A DNA stretch of 64,000 bases from Flaccisagitta enflata (Eukaryota; Chaetognatha; Sagittoidea; Aphragmophora), in contig OZ231126.1 of assembly GCA_965153355.1 (NCBI GenBank), positions 102,052,001 through 102,116,000 on the forward strand, read 5' to 3'. Position 1 is the first letter of the stretch. Each line of letters begins with the position of its first letter. Below are positions 1 to 14,813 of the stretch, one piece after another. Made by a program: the position numbers and the translations under genes. The notes beneath the pieces are model-generated. The model was not told where the DNA came from. It ran no database searches and worked only from the letters and a program-made list of their open reading frames with translations.

Positions 1-2
1 CC

Positions 3-413
3 GTTTTCATCAGATCTTTAAGGGACCGGGGGGAAATATCCGAACTCGATTATTCTCTGCTTTCTCTAAAATCGAAAGGTCTATTTGAAACGATGGTCAA
101 GATGCACAATTTGAAACCGTTGTTTATCCATCTCCGCGATTCACCCGCCAACTGTTTGAAGCGGGTGCAGGAAAGGGCTAGGCCAGGGGAAGAAACCGTC
201 TCTCTTGAGTATCTGAGCGACTTGTCCGAGCGTCTGGATGGGTTTTATGAAGAGATTAAGGGCAAGTATCCGACCGCCATCATCGAGTTGGGCGATTACG
301 AGGCGGGCGATGGCAGCGGACGCATAGACAAAAAAAGATTGCTTAAAAAAATTTTTTTAGAAATGAGCATTCATTTCTTTAGCGTTTATTTTCCAAAAAC
401 GTTTCAAAAGTGA
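3..413 (+). CDS. Deoxynucleoside kinase, C-terminal part (5' end outside window)
   Basis: The frame is open from the first bases of the window, so the gene is cut by the edge; the first ATG at 93 is probably internal. The protein matches the C-terminal half of the deoxynucleoside kinase / thymidine kinase 2 family, which phosphorylates deoxynucleosides for salvage. I see the strand-and-lid pattern of that family: a hydrophobic strand ending in IHLRDSP, then CLKRVQERARPGEE (the arginine-rich lid), then SLEYLSDLSERL. The P-loop would lie upstream of the window. No intron interrupts the visible part. The end is lysine-rich and the stop is at 411-413. Viral homologues of this enzyme exist, and the nearest element is a Polinton about 2 kb away on the other strand, so host or viral origin cannot be decided here. 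Confidence 0.62.
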   Translation, partial: VFIRSLRDRGEISELDYSLLSLKSKGLFETMVKMHNLKPLFIHLRDSPANCLKRVQERARPGEETVSLEYLSDLSERLDGFYEEIKGKYPTAIIELGDYEAGDGSGRIDKKRLLKKIFLEMSIHFFSVYFPKTFQK

Positions 414-2025
<1,612 letters not shown>

Positions 2026-2160
2026 GGATGCGGAAGCGATTGACCGCTTCCATTTTGGAGAATGTAATATCTATTAGTATTTATACTGCAAAATGGAAGC
2101 GAAGTGGTGGAAGCGGTGGAAGCGGTGGAAGCGGTACTAAAATCAATCGCTTCCACATCC
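2026..2160. repeat. Short foldback element with internal 9-bp repeats
   Basis: The ends are an 18-bp inverted repeat with one mismatch: GGATGCGGAAGCGATTGA at 2026 and its complement ending at 2160. A second nested inverted pair (CCGCTTCCATTTTG and its complement) lies inside. About four copies of GGTGGAAGC follow from about 2103. It looks like a tiny MITE or hairpin. Confidence 0.55.
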
Positions 2161-2351
2161 ATACTCTAGATAAAATAGCATTATTATTATTATTATTATT
2201 ATTGTTATTTATAAAATAAATGGGAAATGAAAAAAAATTTTAACCAATACTTGGTATTCATTTTATGCAAATGAATAGGTGATAGAGATATTTAAGCTAG
2301 GGTGTTGATGATAACGCCGTTTAAAAGGAAAAATTATGCAAAAAATAATGT

Positions 2352-3068
2352 TTATGCGTTAATGAATGTTTCAAGTGTCTTCATAAGACTTTTAAGACAT
2401 TTTTGAAATTGTTGACATTGTTGACATTCATGTTTCATCGCCGCCGTCGCCGTTTGAATTTCGTTTGGCGATGTGGTGGCGCCATTATTCGCTTTTTTAG
2501 CTTTTTTGACGCCGGCGATACTTTGCGGCGAACATCCGACGCAGATGGCCGCGACTTCTTCTTTTTTCTTTCTTTTCCCATTTCGCGGCGCTGTTGACGC
2601 CACTGTTGATGGCGAGGTTGTTTTTGTTGTTGTTGTTGTCGCAAATGAATTGGCGGCGCCACTGTCTTTTCCCGAATTGTGAAGATGCGTCACGGCTGCT
2701 TCGTCCTGACTTTCGTCGACGGAAATGTCTCCGCCTTCAGCTTCGTTGATGCCCAGTTTGTTTTCGTCGGTTTCGTATTCCGGCAATTCCGCGTTTTGCG
2801 GCGGCGGCGGTAAAGGCAAGGTAAGATTGTTGGCAAAATGGGCGTCGGTGTTTAATAACGCTTCTTTTAAATTATCTTTATTTCTATTAATGGTAATGTT
2901 GTTGTTGGGGCCGGTGATGTTTTTGTTACTCATTTTAGCTGATTGTTTAGTGGTTGTAGTAGTGGTAGTAATAGTAGTAGTGGTAGTACTGTTTAAACAG
3001 GCATATATGATTATTCCAACAGTTGTTGATAACCAACAACCAAAGACTAGGTAGAAGACCTTCCCCAT
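2352..3068 (-). CDS. Polinton-associated small membrane protein, unknown function
   Basis: ORF of 238 residues beginning 79 bp after the stop of the major capsid gene on the same strand. Residues about 4-25 are a hydrophobic segment (start GKVFYLVFGCWLSTTVG) that would act as an N-terminal anchor or uncleaved signal. A threonine run follows, then a Ser/Ala/Lys-rich acidic middle with a basic patch NGKRKKKEE, and a cysteine-containing end (CQQCQQFQKCLKSL) with heptad-like leucines. I do not recognise the family. The distal position in the capsid block and the membrane anchor suggest a virion or host-membrane protein, which is inference. The low-complexity middle lowers certainty that the whole ORF is translated. 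Confidence 0.5.
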   Translation of the reverse strand: MGKVFYLVFGCWLSTTVGIIIYACLNSTTTTTITTTTTTTKQSAKMSNKNITGPNNNITINRNKDNLKEALLNTDAHFANNLTLPLPPPPQNAELPEYETDENKLGINEAEGGDISVDESQDEAAVTHLHNSGKDSGAANSFATTTTTKTTSPSTVASTAPRNGKRKKKEEVAAICVGCSPQSIAGVKKAKKANNGATTSPNEIQTATAAMKHECQQCQQFQKCLKSLMKTLETFINA

Positions 3069-3147
3069 TATGAATTTTGGTTGCGCGCGAGGTTTTATTT
3101 ATAAGGACGAGTTTTTGTTAATATTAAGCCCGTTGCAAAGTTGCGGT

Positions 3148-5664
<2,517 letters not shown>

Positions 5665-5668
<4 letters not shown>

Positions 5669-6174
5669 TTTGACTTTTTATCCTTTAATTTTTTCAGTCT
5701 GTATTGCCCGCTTGGTGAATGATAAGGCAAAAATTCTTTTTCAAATCTTTTTAAAGCTCTGTTGGTAATTTTTTGCTTCCCTTGCCGATCTGTTTTTCTT
5801 TCCTTTTTTTTATTGTTTATGATAGTCTCTGTCTTTTTCTTTTTACCATTAATTTCAAGCTTTTGTTCTTTTTTCTTTTGATCAACTTTTTTTTTAACAC
5901 CCAATTTCTTTTTCTCAACTTTTTTCCCCTCTATCTTTTTTTCAATCTTTTTCATTAAATCGTCTAAAAGACGATTTTGTTTTGTCGCCGATGTTGATGG
6001 CAATGTGGATAGTGGCGGCGGTGATATTGGGGGTGGTGATAATGAGGGAGATGATATTGGTGAAAGTGTCAGTTTTTTGTTTATTTTTTTATCTTCCTTT
6101 ACATCAATATTCTGAGTTTCTGGATTTTGTGATGGTAAACAATAATAATCACACGAAATCTTATTCTTAAACAT
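5665..6174 (-). CDS. Lysine-rich basic Polinton protein
   Basis: ORF of 169 residues from the first ATG (6174). It ends in a TGA that overlaps the ATG of the major capsid gene (ATGA at 5668-5665). The first third is Ser/Pro-rich (repeats of SPPP type); the remainder is extremely rich in lysine, with KKKEQKLEINGKKKK-like runs and a basic end RLKKLKDKKSK. Composition suggests a DNA-binding core protein, the role played by small basic proteins in adenoviruses and adintoviruses, but I see no defining motif. The open frame continues upstream to a TTG at 6204 that overlaps the penton stop, so the ancestral start may have been there. Alternatively, GCACAG just before the ATG may be a splice acceptor. 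Confidence 0.55.
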
Positions 6175-6200
6175 CTGTGCAAATATTGTTAAGATGATAA

Positions 6201-7004
6201 TCAAATTTGAGAAAAAGACATATCTACATAGATTTCGCTCACATCAGTTGAGCCAAATACAGAACGTAAAATCTGTCCAGAAGACAAATCGATAAATCGA
6301 ATTTCTAATTCGTGAATAGCAACAAACTTGAAATCCATTTTTTGCGCTCTTTCTATCAGATTTTTGTGAAAAAATGAACAAAAGGGCACATCTTCGCAAC
6401 ATAATATGGCAATAATTTCATTTTCTGCCCTTAACTGATTAAACCCAAAATTTAAAGAAATTCCCACATGATCACATTTGCCATTCTTAAAACTATTTTT
6501 CGCCAAAAAAAATTGTTTTTTACTAGTTTTACTATACACATGATCTTTTTGAAAATCAAACATGTCACATAAAACGTTAGAAAATTTCACTTCAACTTTT
6601 TCTTTTAAGACTTTGAAATGAACTACCCCGCCCCCAAACCCTTGAAAAACCACTTGATCATCCGATTTGAGGGTTTTATTGATCAAATTGGAAATGAAAT
6701 TTACCAATTCCTCGAATCCGCTAAGATAAGTTATAAATGGGGGTATAAGAATATTCGTCAATTCATCCCCAGCCTTTATAACCAAAATATGATCAAGCTT
6801 GTTATATTTGTCATCATTTATCAAAGCAAACGAATTGTTCTGCCAGTATCTAAATCCTCTAATCGAAAAAAAGTTCAAACATTTCCATTTGTCCACATTT
6901 ACAGGATGTGCAAATTTCTTATAAAAAATCATTCTATCGTCATTTTCATGTTTTTTCCCCATGAAAAAAGATCTGGATAGATGACAATCAGATGAGTCAC
7001 CCAT
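6201..7004 (-). CDS. Polinton minor capsid (penton) protein
   Basis: ORF of 267 residues between the integrase gene (112 bp upstream) and the lysine-rich gene. Order, size and pattern fit the Polinton/adintovirus single jelly-roll penton protein, which closes the capsid vertices. Seen: an N-terminal strand region (FYKKFAHPVNVDKWKC), a glycine-rich turn after a strand (VVFQGFGGGVVHFKV) before KVEVKFSNVLCDMFDF, a late strand IAILCCEDVPFCSFF, and a terminal strand with IHELEIRFIDLSSGQIL, matching the family's closing strand and its 'D-x-x-G' turn. The sequence is divergent and Phe/Lys-rich, and I place it partly by position. The frame is intact, with the start at ATG 7004. Confidence 0.7.
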   Translation of the reverse strand: MGDSSDCHLSRSFFMGKKHENDDRMIFYKKFAHPVNVDKWKCLNFFSIRGFRYWQNNSFALINDDKYNKLDHILVIKAGDELTNILIPPFITYLSGFEELVNFISNLINKTLKSDDQVVFQGFGGGVVHFKVLKEKVEVKFSNVLCDMFDFQKDHVYSKTSKKQFFLAKNSFKNGKCDHVGISLNFGFNQLRAENEIIAILCCEDVPFCSFFHKNLIERAQKMDFKFVAIHELEIRFIDLSSGQILRSVFGSTDVSEIYVDMSFSQI

Positions 7005-7116
7005 TTTATTTTGATTTGATTTGAAGGAAACGGATTGAAAACCTAAAAAAAAAGAATATTTTCAAAACATATTATAACATAAAAATCAACTGTGCTCATA
7101 TTGCACATTTCTCGTT

Positions 7117-8373
7117 TTAATTTTTCACACCTTTTTGAACAATGGTTTGAGATCTTGTAGTTACTCCGTCCTTAAGATAGTTTTCTCTTTGCTGTTTTCT
7201 AGTGATCATTGATCGATTGTGAGTTTTTTGTAAAAGATCAGTGGAAATATCTGCGTCTGGAAACAATATAAAACATGTTTTAAGAGATTGTAAGGTGAGC
7301 CATTCGCGTTTTTTTTCACCAACTAAAGCACACTCGTAAATCTTTTCACCGTTAGGAAGTTTTTTAGATGCAACAACTTTTTCTACAGGAATATCTCTTC
7401 TAGTGATAAAATCTTTATCAATTTTAGATAATTCATTCCTATAAAAAAAACAATCTTGGTCGGGTGGAGTTGGAAAAATTCGATAAACTAACGGATCAGT
7501 TTTTTTAATTTGTGTAATGATATGCACGCTTCTAGAAAAAGTTTTTTCAGTTTCCTTTGCAAATTGTCTTGCCAACACTTTAAACCTAACATAGTCCCCT
7601 AATTGTAAATCGCCTTTTCCCATTTTAGCCGCGCTTTGGTTCAACTCATTAGAAAGCTTAGTTTGATAGTCGGCTATGGCGTCTTTAGAAAAATGAAGTT
7701 CTTTGGGCGAATAACCCGTCGATCTATTTACTCTCAAGTTATAAATAGACATGATATTTTTTAGGTGATCAACGAATCTAGTTATGCCATATTCTTCACA
7801 ATATTGCTTAGTAATCAACTTTAATGTTCTCAAACCCCGTTCTATCATCCCATTTTTCCATTTTAAGGTGGGTGCGCTTTTTTGAGTATATATTTTAACA
7901 TTATTTTCTTTTAAAAAATTGGAAATTAAAGTGGAAAAAAAACTGCCCTCTCGATCGCATAAGATACTGCGCGGTTTAAAAATAGAAAATGAAAGTTTTA
8001 AAATTCTTTTAATTTCTTCGGGTGTTTTAGATTTTAATTTGAAAATTTGCACAAGTCTTGAGAAATTATCAATTTGACAAAACAGATATTTGTAAGGATA
8101 ATTTTTTCTTTTATCATCATTTGAAAGTTCCCACAGGTCGACAGAGACTTGAGAAGCCGGGTTCATGCAATAAATTTTTCTTTTCTTAAATTTATAGATT
8201 TTTTTTGCAAAAAGGCTATGTGATAAACGATTTCTTAAGAATTTTTTAACCATTTCTTTTTTAATATCAGAATTATATTCTTTTGCTCTACGATAAAGTT
8301 TATCATATGAAGAAAATGCCACTCCAAATTTAGGTTTCGTATACAAATTAGTCAACAAAGCAATTTCATTCAT
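7117..8373 (-). CDS. Polinton integrase (retroviral-type, rve family)
   Basis: ORF of 418 residues. The RNase H-like catalytic core carries the acidic triad: D79 in VSVDLWEL, D140 in SILCDREGSF, and E178 in KWKNGMIERGLRTLK, with 37 residues between the second D and E. Flanking signatures of Polinton integrases are present: YLFCQIDNFSRLVQIFKLKSKT after the first strand, YNLRVNRSTGYSPKEL after the core, and LGDYVRFKV in the C-terminal SH3-like part. The enzyme would join the element's ends to host DNA. The triad and frame are intact. The ATG overlaps the stop of the proline-rich ORF as ATGA (8373-8370), implying coupled translation. The C-terminus is basic (KQQRENYLKDGVTTRSQ). Confidence 0.92.
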   Translation of the reverse strand: MNEIALLTNLYTKPKFGVAFSSYDKLYRRAKEYNSDIKKEMVKKFLRNRLSHSLFAKKIYKFKKRKIYCMNPASQVSVDLWELSNDDKRKNYPYKYLFCQIDNFSRLVQIFKLKSKTPEEIKRILKLSFSIFKPRSILCDREGSFFSTLISNFLKENNVKIYTQKSAPTLKWKNGMIERGLRTLKLITKQYCEEYGITRFVDHLKNIMSIYNLRVNRSTGYSPKELHFSKDAIADYQTKLSNELNQSAAKMGKGDLQLGDYVRFKVLARQFAKETEKTFSRSVHIITQIKKTDPLVYRIFPTPPDQDCFFYRNELSKIDKDFITRRDIPVEKVVASKKLPNGEKIYECALVGEKKREWLTLQSLKTCFILFPDADISTDLLQKTHNRSMITRKQQRENYLKDGVTTRSQTIVQKGVKN

Positions 8374-9056
8374 TTTCTAGGTTTATACGCTATCCAATTT
8401 TTGGGCTTCCAATGACATTGAATTTTATAAAATTTTGGAGGTGGAGTTGGCGATGTTGGTGATGGGGGTGGTGGCGGTGGTGGTGGAGGTGGTGATGATG
8501 ATAATGGTGTTGGTGGCGTTGGTAGTGGTGGTGGTGGTGGTGATGGTGGTGGTGGTGGTGGTGGTGGTGGTGATGGTTGTGGTGTTGGCGGTGGTAATGA
8601 TGTAGTTAGATTTGTTGTTGGTGTTGTTGTTATTGTTGATGATGGTAATAGTGTTGTTGATGGCGGTGGTAGTTGTGGCGGTGGTGGCGCTAATGATGAT
8701 GGTGTCGATGTTGATGCCTCATCCATGGGATTTGAGAGAGTTTTTGATATATAAGATTTTATATATTTTAATTCTATTTCAGTAATAGGATAAAATCTTT
8801 TTCCATACAAGAGCGGAATTTTTCTTATTTTTTCTAAAAATTCTAGATTATTCTTATTTTCCAGCAACGGAGCAAATTTCAAAAATTGTTTTTCATCGAG
8901 CAAATGTAATTTCTCACTATTTTCCCCTTCTTTTTCCGCTTCTTCTGTCACTTTTTCTGTTTCTGATTCTTTTTCTTCATTAATCAAAATATCATTATTA
9001 TTATTATTATCTGTATCAATGTTGCGAATTTCTTGATTTGTAATACTCATAGCCAT
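8370..9056 (-). CDS. Proline-rich protein upstream of integrase
   Basis: ORF of about 228 residues from ATG 9056 (9050 is also possible); the frame stays open further upstream to 9143 inside the preceding gene. Residues 1-100 are acidic with a short Asn run and Glu-rich stretch, then a helical segment (KQFLKFAPLLENKNNLEFLEKI). About 85 residues of almost pure proline with Ser/Thr follow, encoded by GGT/GGC-type trinucleotide repeats. The end is CHWKPKNWIAYKPRK. It overlaps the integrase start by four bases, so it may be a translationally coupled partner, or an N-terminal extension whose frame has shifted. The proline stretch has clearly expanded as a microsatellite. Function unknown. Confidence 0.5.
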   Translation of the reverse strand: MAMSITNQEIRNIDTDNNNNNDILINEEKESETEKVTEEAEKEGENSEKLHLLDEKQFLKFAPLLENKNNLEFLEKIRKIPLLYGKRFYPITEIELKYIKSYISKTLSNPMDEASTSTPSSLAPPPPQLPPPSTTLLPSSTITTTPTTNLTTSLPPPTPQPSPPPPPPPPPSPPPPPLPTPPTPLSSSPPPPPPPPPPSPTSPTPPPKFYKIQCHWKPKNWIAYKPRK

Positions 9057-9369
9057 CCAAACAAATGTTAAATACAAGGTTTTGCAATGTTTTATTTTCA
9101 ATGATAATTTTTCTTTTTTTCTTGAGAGAAATCTTATTGTCAATCAAACTTCCAATGTCTTGATAATTTTTTCTAATATCCCTTATAGTTTTAATATCTT
9201 TTAAATTATCCTTATTTGAATTTACGGTTAGATTCAACAACAATTCTGAAATAGCATGTATCAAATTGCTTCCTGAGGTAATGATAACATATTCACGTTT
9301 TTTATGTGTAAGAGTTTTCAGTTTTTTCAATGTAGAAAAGTTTTCTTCAGAGAAAAAAAAATCATTCAT
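9016..9369 (-). CDS. Small Polinton protein, unknown
   Basis: ORF of 117 residues, Lys/Leu/Asn-rich and mostly helical in appearance, with a segment REYVIITSGSNLIHAISELL and a basic stretch SLKKKRKIIIENKTLQN. It overlaps the next gene on the same strand by about 41 bases. Position at the head of the structural gene block argues that it is real. It could be a short version of one of the variable small Polinton proteins. No family recognised. Confidence 0.45.
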   Translation of the reverse strand: MNDFFFSEENFSTLKKLKTLTHKKREYVIITSGSNLIHAISELLLNLTVNSNKDNLKDIKTIRDIRKNYQDIGSLIDNKISLKKKRKIIIENKTLQNLVFNICLDGYEYYKSRNSQH

Positions 9370-9814
9370 TTTTTGTTTTATTCTTATTTTTTTCTAATCA
9401 CAAACCGGCATTTAACGCTTTAAATACAACCAGTTGCTCATCTTTAAATATCTGGCTATTAGAGTTTGGAGTTTCAAACAAAATCATCTAGTGGCATATA
9501 ACGGAAGTATAATTGAGATTATATGCATAGTAGGTTGCGTATAAGTGGAGTTTTTAGCCTAAAAAACGCTTTTTAACGTTTTTTTTAGTAGTATCACAAT
9601 TGCTACTATTTTTTAAGATGAAATGAGTTTCCCAGTGCCTGTGATGCATTGTTGACTCTTAAGGAGAATACTTAAGCAAATATTCTCATTTGCTTTTCGC
9701 CCAAAATATAAAAGAAAATCAAAGTTTTGTTACTATTTTCTAGTTATGGATTAGGATTATTAAGAGCATGGCCATCGTCATGCTATCTCCGTTTTATTAC
9801 AGGGAGAAAAAGAA

Positions 9815-9925
<111 letters not shown>

Positions 9926-9965
9926 TAGACAAACAGACCCAGACCAAGATCGACTTGAACAGAAT

Positions 9966-10581
9966 ACCGGGACATCCACCTGAGTTGTCGGATTATGTTA
10001 AGCTTTTACTCACAAATGGTAGCAGTCATGTATTTGAAATTGATCTAGTTTTAAAGAGTATACTTTGACGTTTTTTGTATCAAAATTTCATCCATTTTGG
10101 TCAAGTAATTTGTCTGTTGTATGGATTTGAAGGAAAAGCTGATGTTCTCCAATTGGACAAATTTTTCATGAAAATCAAGAATACTGCTTGCCTTCATTTT
10201 CAATATTTTTTAACAAAATCATTCCAAAGAGACAAGATTAGTCTTGAATTAAAGATAAATTCAAAGAAAAATACTTAATTAGTTTAAATCATAAATTATT
10301 CAAGGCTTATCTAAATAAGTGGCTCAGATTGTTCAAAAATGAAATGAAATGTTGACATGAAAAACTTTGGATTTTGATGGAAAATCTGCTCAGTGGGGAA
10401 ACATGAGGTTTTACTTCAAATCCATGTAAAAGACAAACTACTTGACCAAAATGGATGAAATTTTTGATACAAAAAACGTCAATACTTACTCTTTAGAACT
10501 AGATAAATTTCAATTACATGACTTCAGGCATCAAAGAGTGAAAGCTTAACATAATCCGACAACTTAGGTGGATGACCCGGT
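9966..10581. mobile_element. Foldback (long inverted repeat) element
   Basis: The left arm from about 9966 to 10140 and the right arm from about 10415 to 10581 are complementary with scattered mismatches. Both ends read CCGGG(A/T)CATCCACCT running inward. Shared internal words include GACGTTTTTTGTATCAAA and TTTGGTCAAGTA. The loop is about 275 bp with no ORF. This is a non-autonomous MITE-like element lying between (GA)n tracts. Confidence 0.75.
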
Positions 10582-10670
10582 AAAGGACAATTCATGAAAA
10601 AATGATTGGTCATTTGATTTTTTCTTTTCACTCAGTCTCATCTATGGGTCCTGTGATATTCTTTCCTTGT

Positions 10671-10740
<70 letters not shown>

Positions 10741-10819
10741 ACGATCGATTTGTTCGTCACTTTGATCTAACCAAAACACATGGTTCACAAAAATTGGGAA
10801 TGGCATTATTGCAGGTGCA

Positions 10820-10923
<104 letters not shown>

Positions 10924-12037
10924 CACAAACAGACTTAGACAAGAGGAACCTGATTCTGGACTCATTTCAGCATTTCTTTTGGGATGATACAATCTTGAAC
11001 TAAGCATGAGGGAGAATCATCGATCATTTATTTTACTTTATTTTCTGTTTTATCAAAACAAATCAACTTGTGAAATTTATATAACTATGAAATATAACAA
11101 ATAAGATAATCTTAATAAATTTGATTGACAAATTATGAGTAAAAAACATTAAACATAAATGAAAAAGATGAAGAAAGTGACAACAGAATTATGAAAAGTA
11201 TGGTACATTAAAAAGTATGATACAAAAAAATCAGTAAAAAGTAACAAATGAAATACAAAAATGAAAAATAAAAGATAAAAAAAAAAATGAAAAATGAAAA
11301 GTCAAAAATAAAATGTCAAAATAAAAGAAAATAAAAAGTGTAAAGTGTAAAGTGTAGTGAAAAGTAAAAAGTGAAAAATGAAAAGTGAAAAGTAAAAAAT
11401 GAAAAATGAAAAATGAAAAATGAAAAATGAAAAATGAAAAATGAAAAATGAAAAATAAAAAATGTAAAATGAAAAATGAAAAATGAAAAATAAAAAATGA
11501 AAAATGAAAAAAGAAAAGTGAAAAATAAAAAGTGAATCATAAAATATGAAAACTGATGAAAATAACAAAAATAGATAGAAATAAGAAATGAAAATAATCT
11601 ATTGATGCTAGCAAAAAAATTTTAGAAATTTTTACTAAATTTTCAAAATGATCACAGAAAATCCACTATGAATTCCCTAAACCTTACTACTTTTTCATTG
11701 CCAAGTGAAAAACCTGAAAAACGCCAATGGGAAACTCATTTTAGCGCCAAATACGTTTTTGCGTCATATCTGCCACTTCCGGTAGAGGTGGCGTATAAAA
11801 AAGCGTATAGGTAAACTCTACTGGCTATATATGCGATATTGCATGTCACATTTCAAATTGTTGTTCAAAATAATGTAGCTGTACTTTCTAATGGCCATGT
11901 TGTTAAACGCTTCCAGCATGTAACGCCATTTGTCTGGAAAATGAAATGTAACGAATATTAACAATGTTTTTGATCAATGATTAACATTCTATAATATGTG
12001 CGCAATAACAACGCTATGCTACTCTACAAACCTCAAT

Positions 12038-12302
12038 CGCTCAGTCAGACAGTCATACAGTCAGTCAGTCAGTCAGTCAGTCAGTCAGTCAGTCAGTCAG
12101 TCAGTCAGTCAGTCAGTCAGTCAATCAGTCAGTCAGTCAGTCAATCATCAATCAATCAGTCAGTCAGTCAGTCAGTCAATCAGCCAATCAGTCAATCAAT
12201 CAGTCAATCAGTCAGTCAGCCAGCCAGTTAGTCAGTCAGTCAGTCAGTCAATCAGCCAATCAATCAGTCAATCAGTCAGTCAGTCAGTCAATCAGTCGAT
12301 CA
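12038..12302. repeat. (AGTC)n microsatellite, degenerate
   Basis: A tetranucleotide array of CAGT/CAAT units. Because the unit is four bases it stays open in several frames and yields apparent Ser-Gln-Val-rich ORFs, which are not genes. Confidence 0.9.
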
Positions 12303-12383
12303 AATGATTATACAATTTTAAAACCAACTAATCTCCTCTAAAAATACTTATTTTCACATAATTGCCTATCTGTCTATCTTTTC

Positions 12384-14756
12384 TCAAACGCGTGTAAAAT
12401 TCAACTTCTTACTGCCAAATGTCTGAAGCACGCGATTTTTTACGGTTAAAACATCGGACACCGAAGCCAGGTAGAAAAAATAATCGCAGTTGATGCTCAG
12501 ATTTCTTTGATTGTATTTTGTGTTCTTTTGAAATATATTTTGCGTCATAACTAATGAAAAATAGATAAAAAAATTATCGATTAGTTTGTAGTAAAGACAA
12601 CATGAGCATAAAATCTAGTTAGAACCTTTTAAAAAAGTGTGCTCCAGGTGAGGCTCGAACTCACAACCTCCGCATCTCTTAGCGCTGCAAGCACTGTTTA
12701 TAAGTACGGCGCGCTAACCAATTGCGCCACTGGAGCACTTGTCTCCGCGTCAAAAAGGAATCAATCAAATTCTTAACTGTCTTTAGATTAAACATCTTAT
12801 ATGTTAACAAACCTACGCAGGAAAACTTGAGGTTGTTGGCATCTCTTTTTGAACGTAAATGAATAAGAGTGAAGTAATGCAATTTTTCATGAGTCCATAG
12901 ACCGCCGGCTAGAAAAACTGGAAAATATTGTCATTTTGTTTTAAACATGCGACCCTTGACCCTTGATACTAGTCTACAGTATCTAAGCTTAGACTAGAGT
13001 CCATAGTTTGAGTGTATGTCTCACCTAAGGCCCGTACAGGCCAAGGCTTTTCCCGACTTAAAAAATGTGTAAAAACTGTTGTTTCCCAAATTTAATCAAG
13101 GAACAGGTCACTAAACTGCGTGGATTTTTGAACAAATTTCGCAGATAAATCCTACTGGTGTTTCATATCCATCACCGATAGGTGGTGGTATTTTCTATGT
13201 AATTGGAACACCTTAACATGCCATAAATGAACAAAAGTACAATAGCCCAAAACTTGACTGTTATCATCTCTGCCTCCGCTTTTGTATTGAAATGGCTTAA
13301 ATTGCTTGTCTGAGTGGTTGTAGTATGTATTTTGCTAGCCTTGAGTAAGTTTTCTTTGGTTCCATGGCAAACGGATTTGGAATTTTATGGAAAAAATGCA
13401 AATTTTGTCAATACTATGATTCTGACTGTTGACTTCACTCTTTAAAAGGAAAGGTTGAAGATAAAAAAAATGTAAAAACGCCTATTTCTGCCATATTAAT
13501 CTATGCATAGGCTATTGATGACATTCTGATTTACTGGGTGTAATGATTTTGACCTATCTCACTTATTTTTGAAGGTTTTTGCTATGTAAATCATGTCAAA
13601 GTGGCAGAAATTGAATATGTTGTTGTTAACTTTTTCTGAGTAGGATTTCTGCCATTAAGGGGACTCAAAAAGCAAATTTGGTTAAAAATTTAGGTTGAAA
13701 AATGTATTAAGGGCATAGTTAACTTGATTAGGACCTAAATAACTGATTTTCCTCCAAAACAGTAGGGTGACCCATCTGTTTAAAGAGTGAAGTAATGCAA
13801 TTTTTCATGAGTCCATAGACCGCCGGCTAGAAAAACTGGAAAATATTGTCATTTTGTTTTAAACATGCGACCCTTGACCCTTGATACTAGTCTACAGTAT
13901 CTAAGCTTAGACTAGAGTCCATAGTTTGAGTGTATGTCTCACCTAAGGCCCGTACAGGCCAAGGCTTTTCCCGACTTAAAAAATGTGTAAAAACTGTTGT
14001 TTCCCAAATTTAATCAAGGAACAGGTCACTAAACTGCGTGGATTTTTGAACAAATTTCGCAGATAAATCCTACTGGTGTTTCATATCCATCACCGATAGG
14101 TGGTGGTATTTTCTATGTAATTGGAACACCTTAACATGCCATAAATGAACAAAAGTACAATAGCCCAAAACTTGACTGTTATCATCTCTGCCTCCGCTTT
14201 TGTATTGAAATGGCTTAAATTGCTTGTCTGAGTGGTTGTAGTATGTATTTTGCTAGCCTTGAGTAAGTTTTCTTTGGTTCCATGGCAAACGGATTTGGAA
14301 TTTTATGGAAAAAATGCAAATTTTGTCAATACTATGATTCTGACTGTTGACTTCACTCATAAATAATAAAAAATGATAAATTAATAAATGTGTAAATCAA
14401 TCAATAAATAAATCAATCAATAAATAAATCTATCAATAAATCAATCACCTTGTGAAGATTAAATCCAATTCATCCGATATTTGCAATATATCGTCAATAA
14501 TCAAGAGAAAATAATTTGAATCGCTTTCCATCTCTATTCTCTTTAAAATTCCTTCATAATCGAAATTTGGAGAAAATTCAATATCTATTCCAGTTTGACT
14601 CAATTCTTCATGAAATTGTTTATAATATTTATTATAAATCCAAATTATTTTCGTAGGCGATGGATTAAACAACCGCAGCCTTTCGCGTATAATAGAACCC
14701 ACAAGGGAACTTTTGCCAGAACCAGATTGGCTGTGAAAAATATATCATTATATAAT

Positions 14757-14813
<57 letters not shown>

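Noticed and set aside
11302-11568. Phe/His-rich ORFs that look like a transmembrane protein
   Set aside because: Composed entirely of AAAAATG-type repeats.
12038-12307. Ser-Gln-Val repeat ORF
   Set aside because: Result of an AGTC tetranucleotide array.
12866-14358. LTR pair of a small retroelement
   Set aside because: Ends are GAGTGAAGT/ACTTCACTC and not TG/CA, and no primer-binding site was seen.
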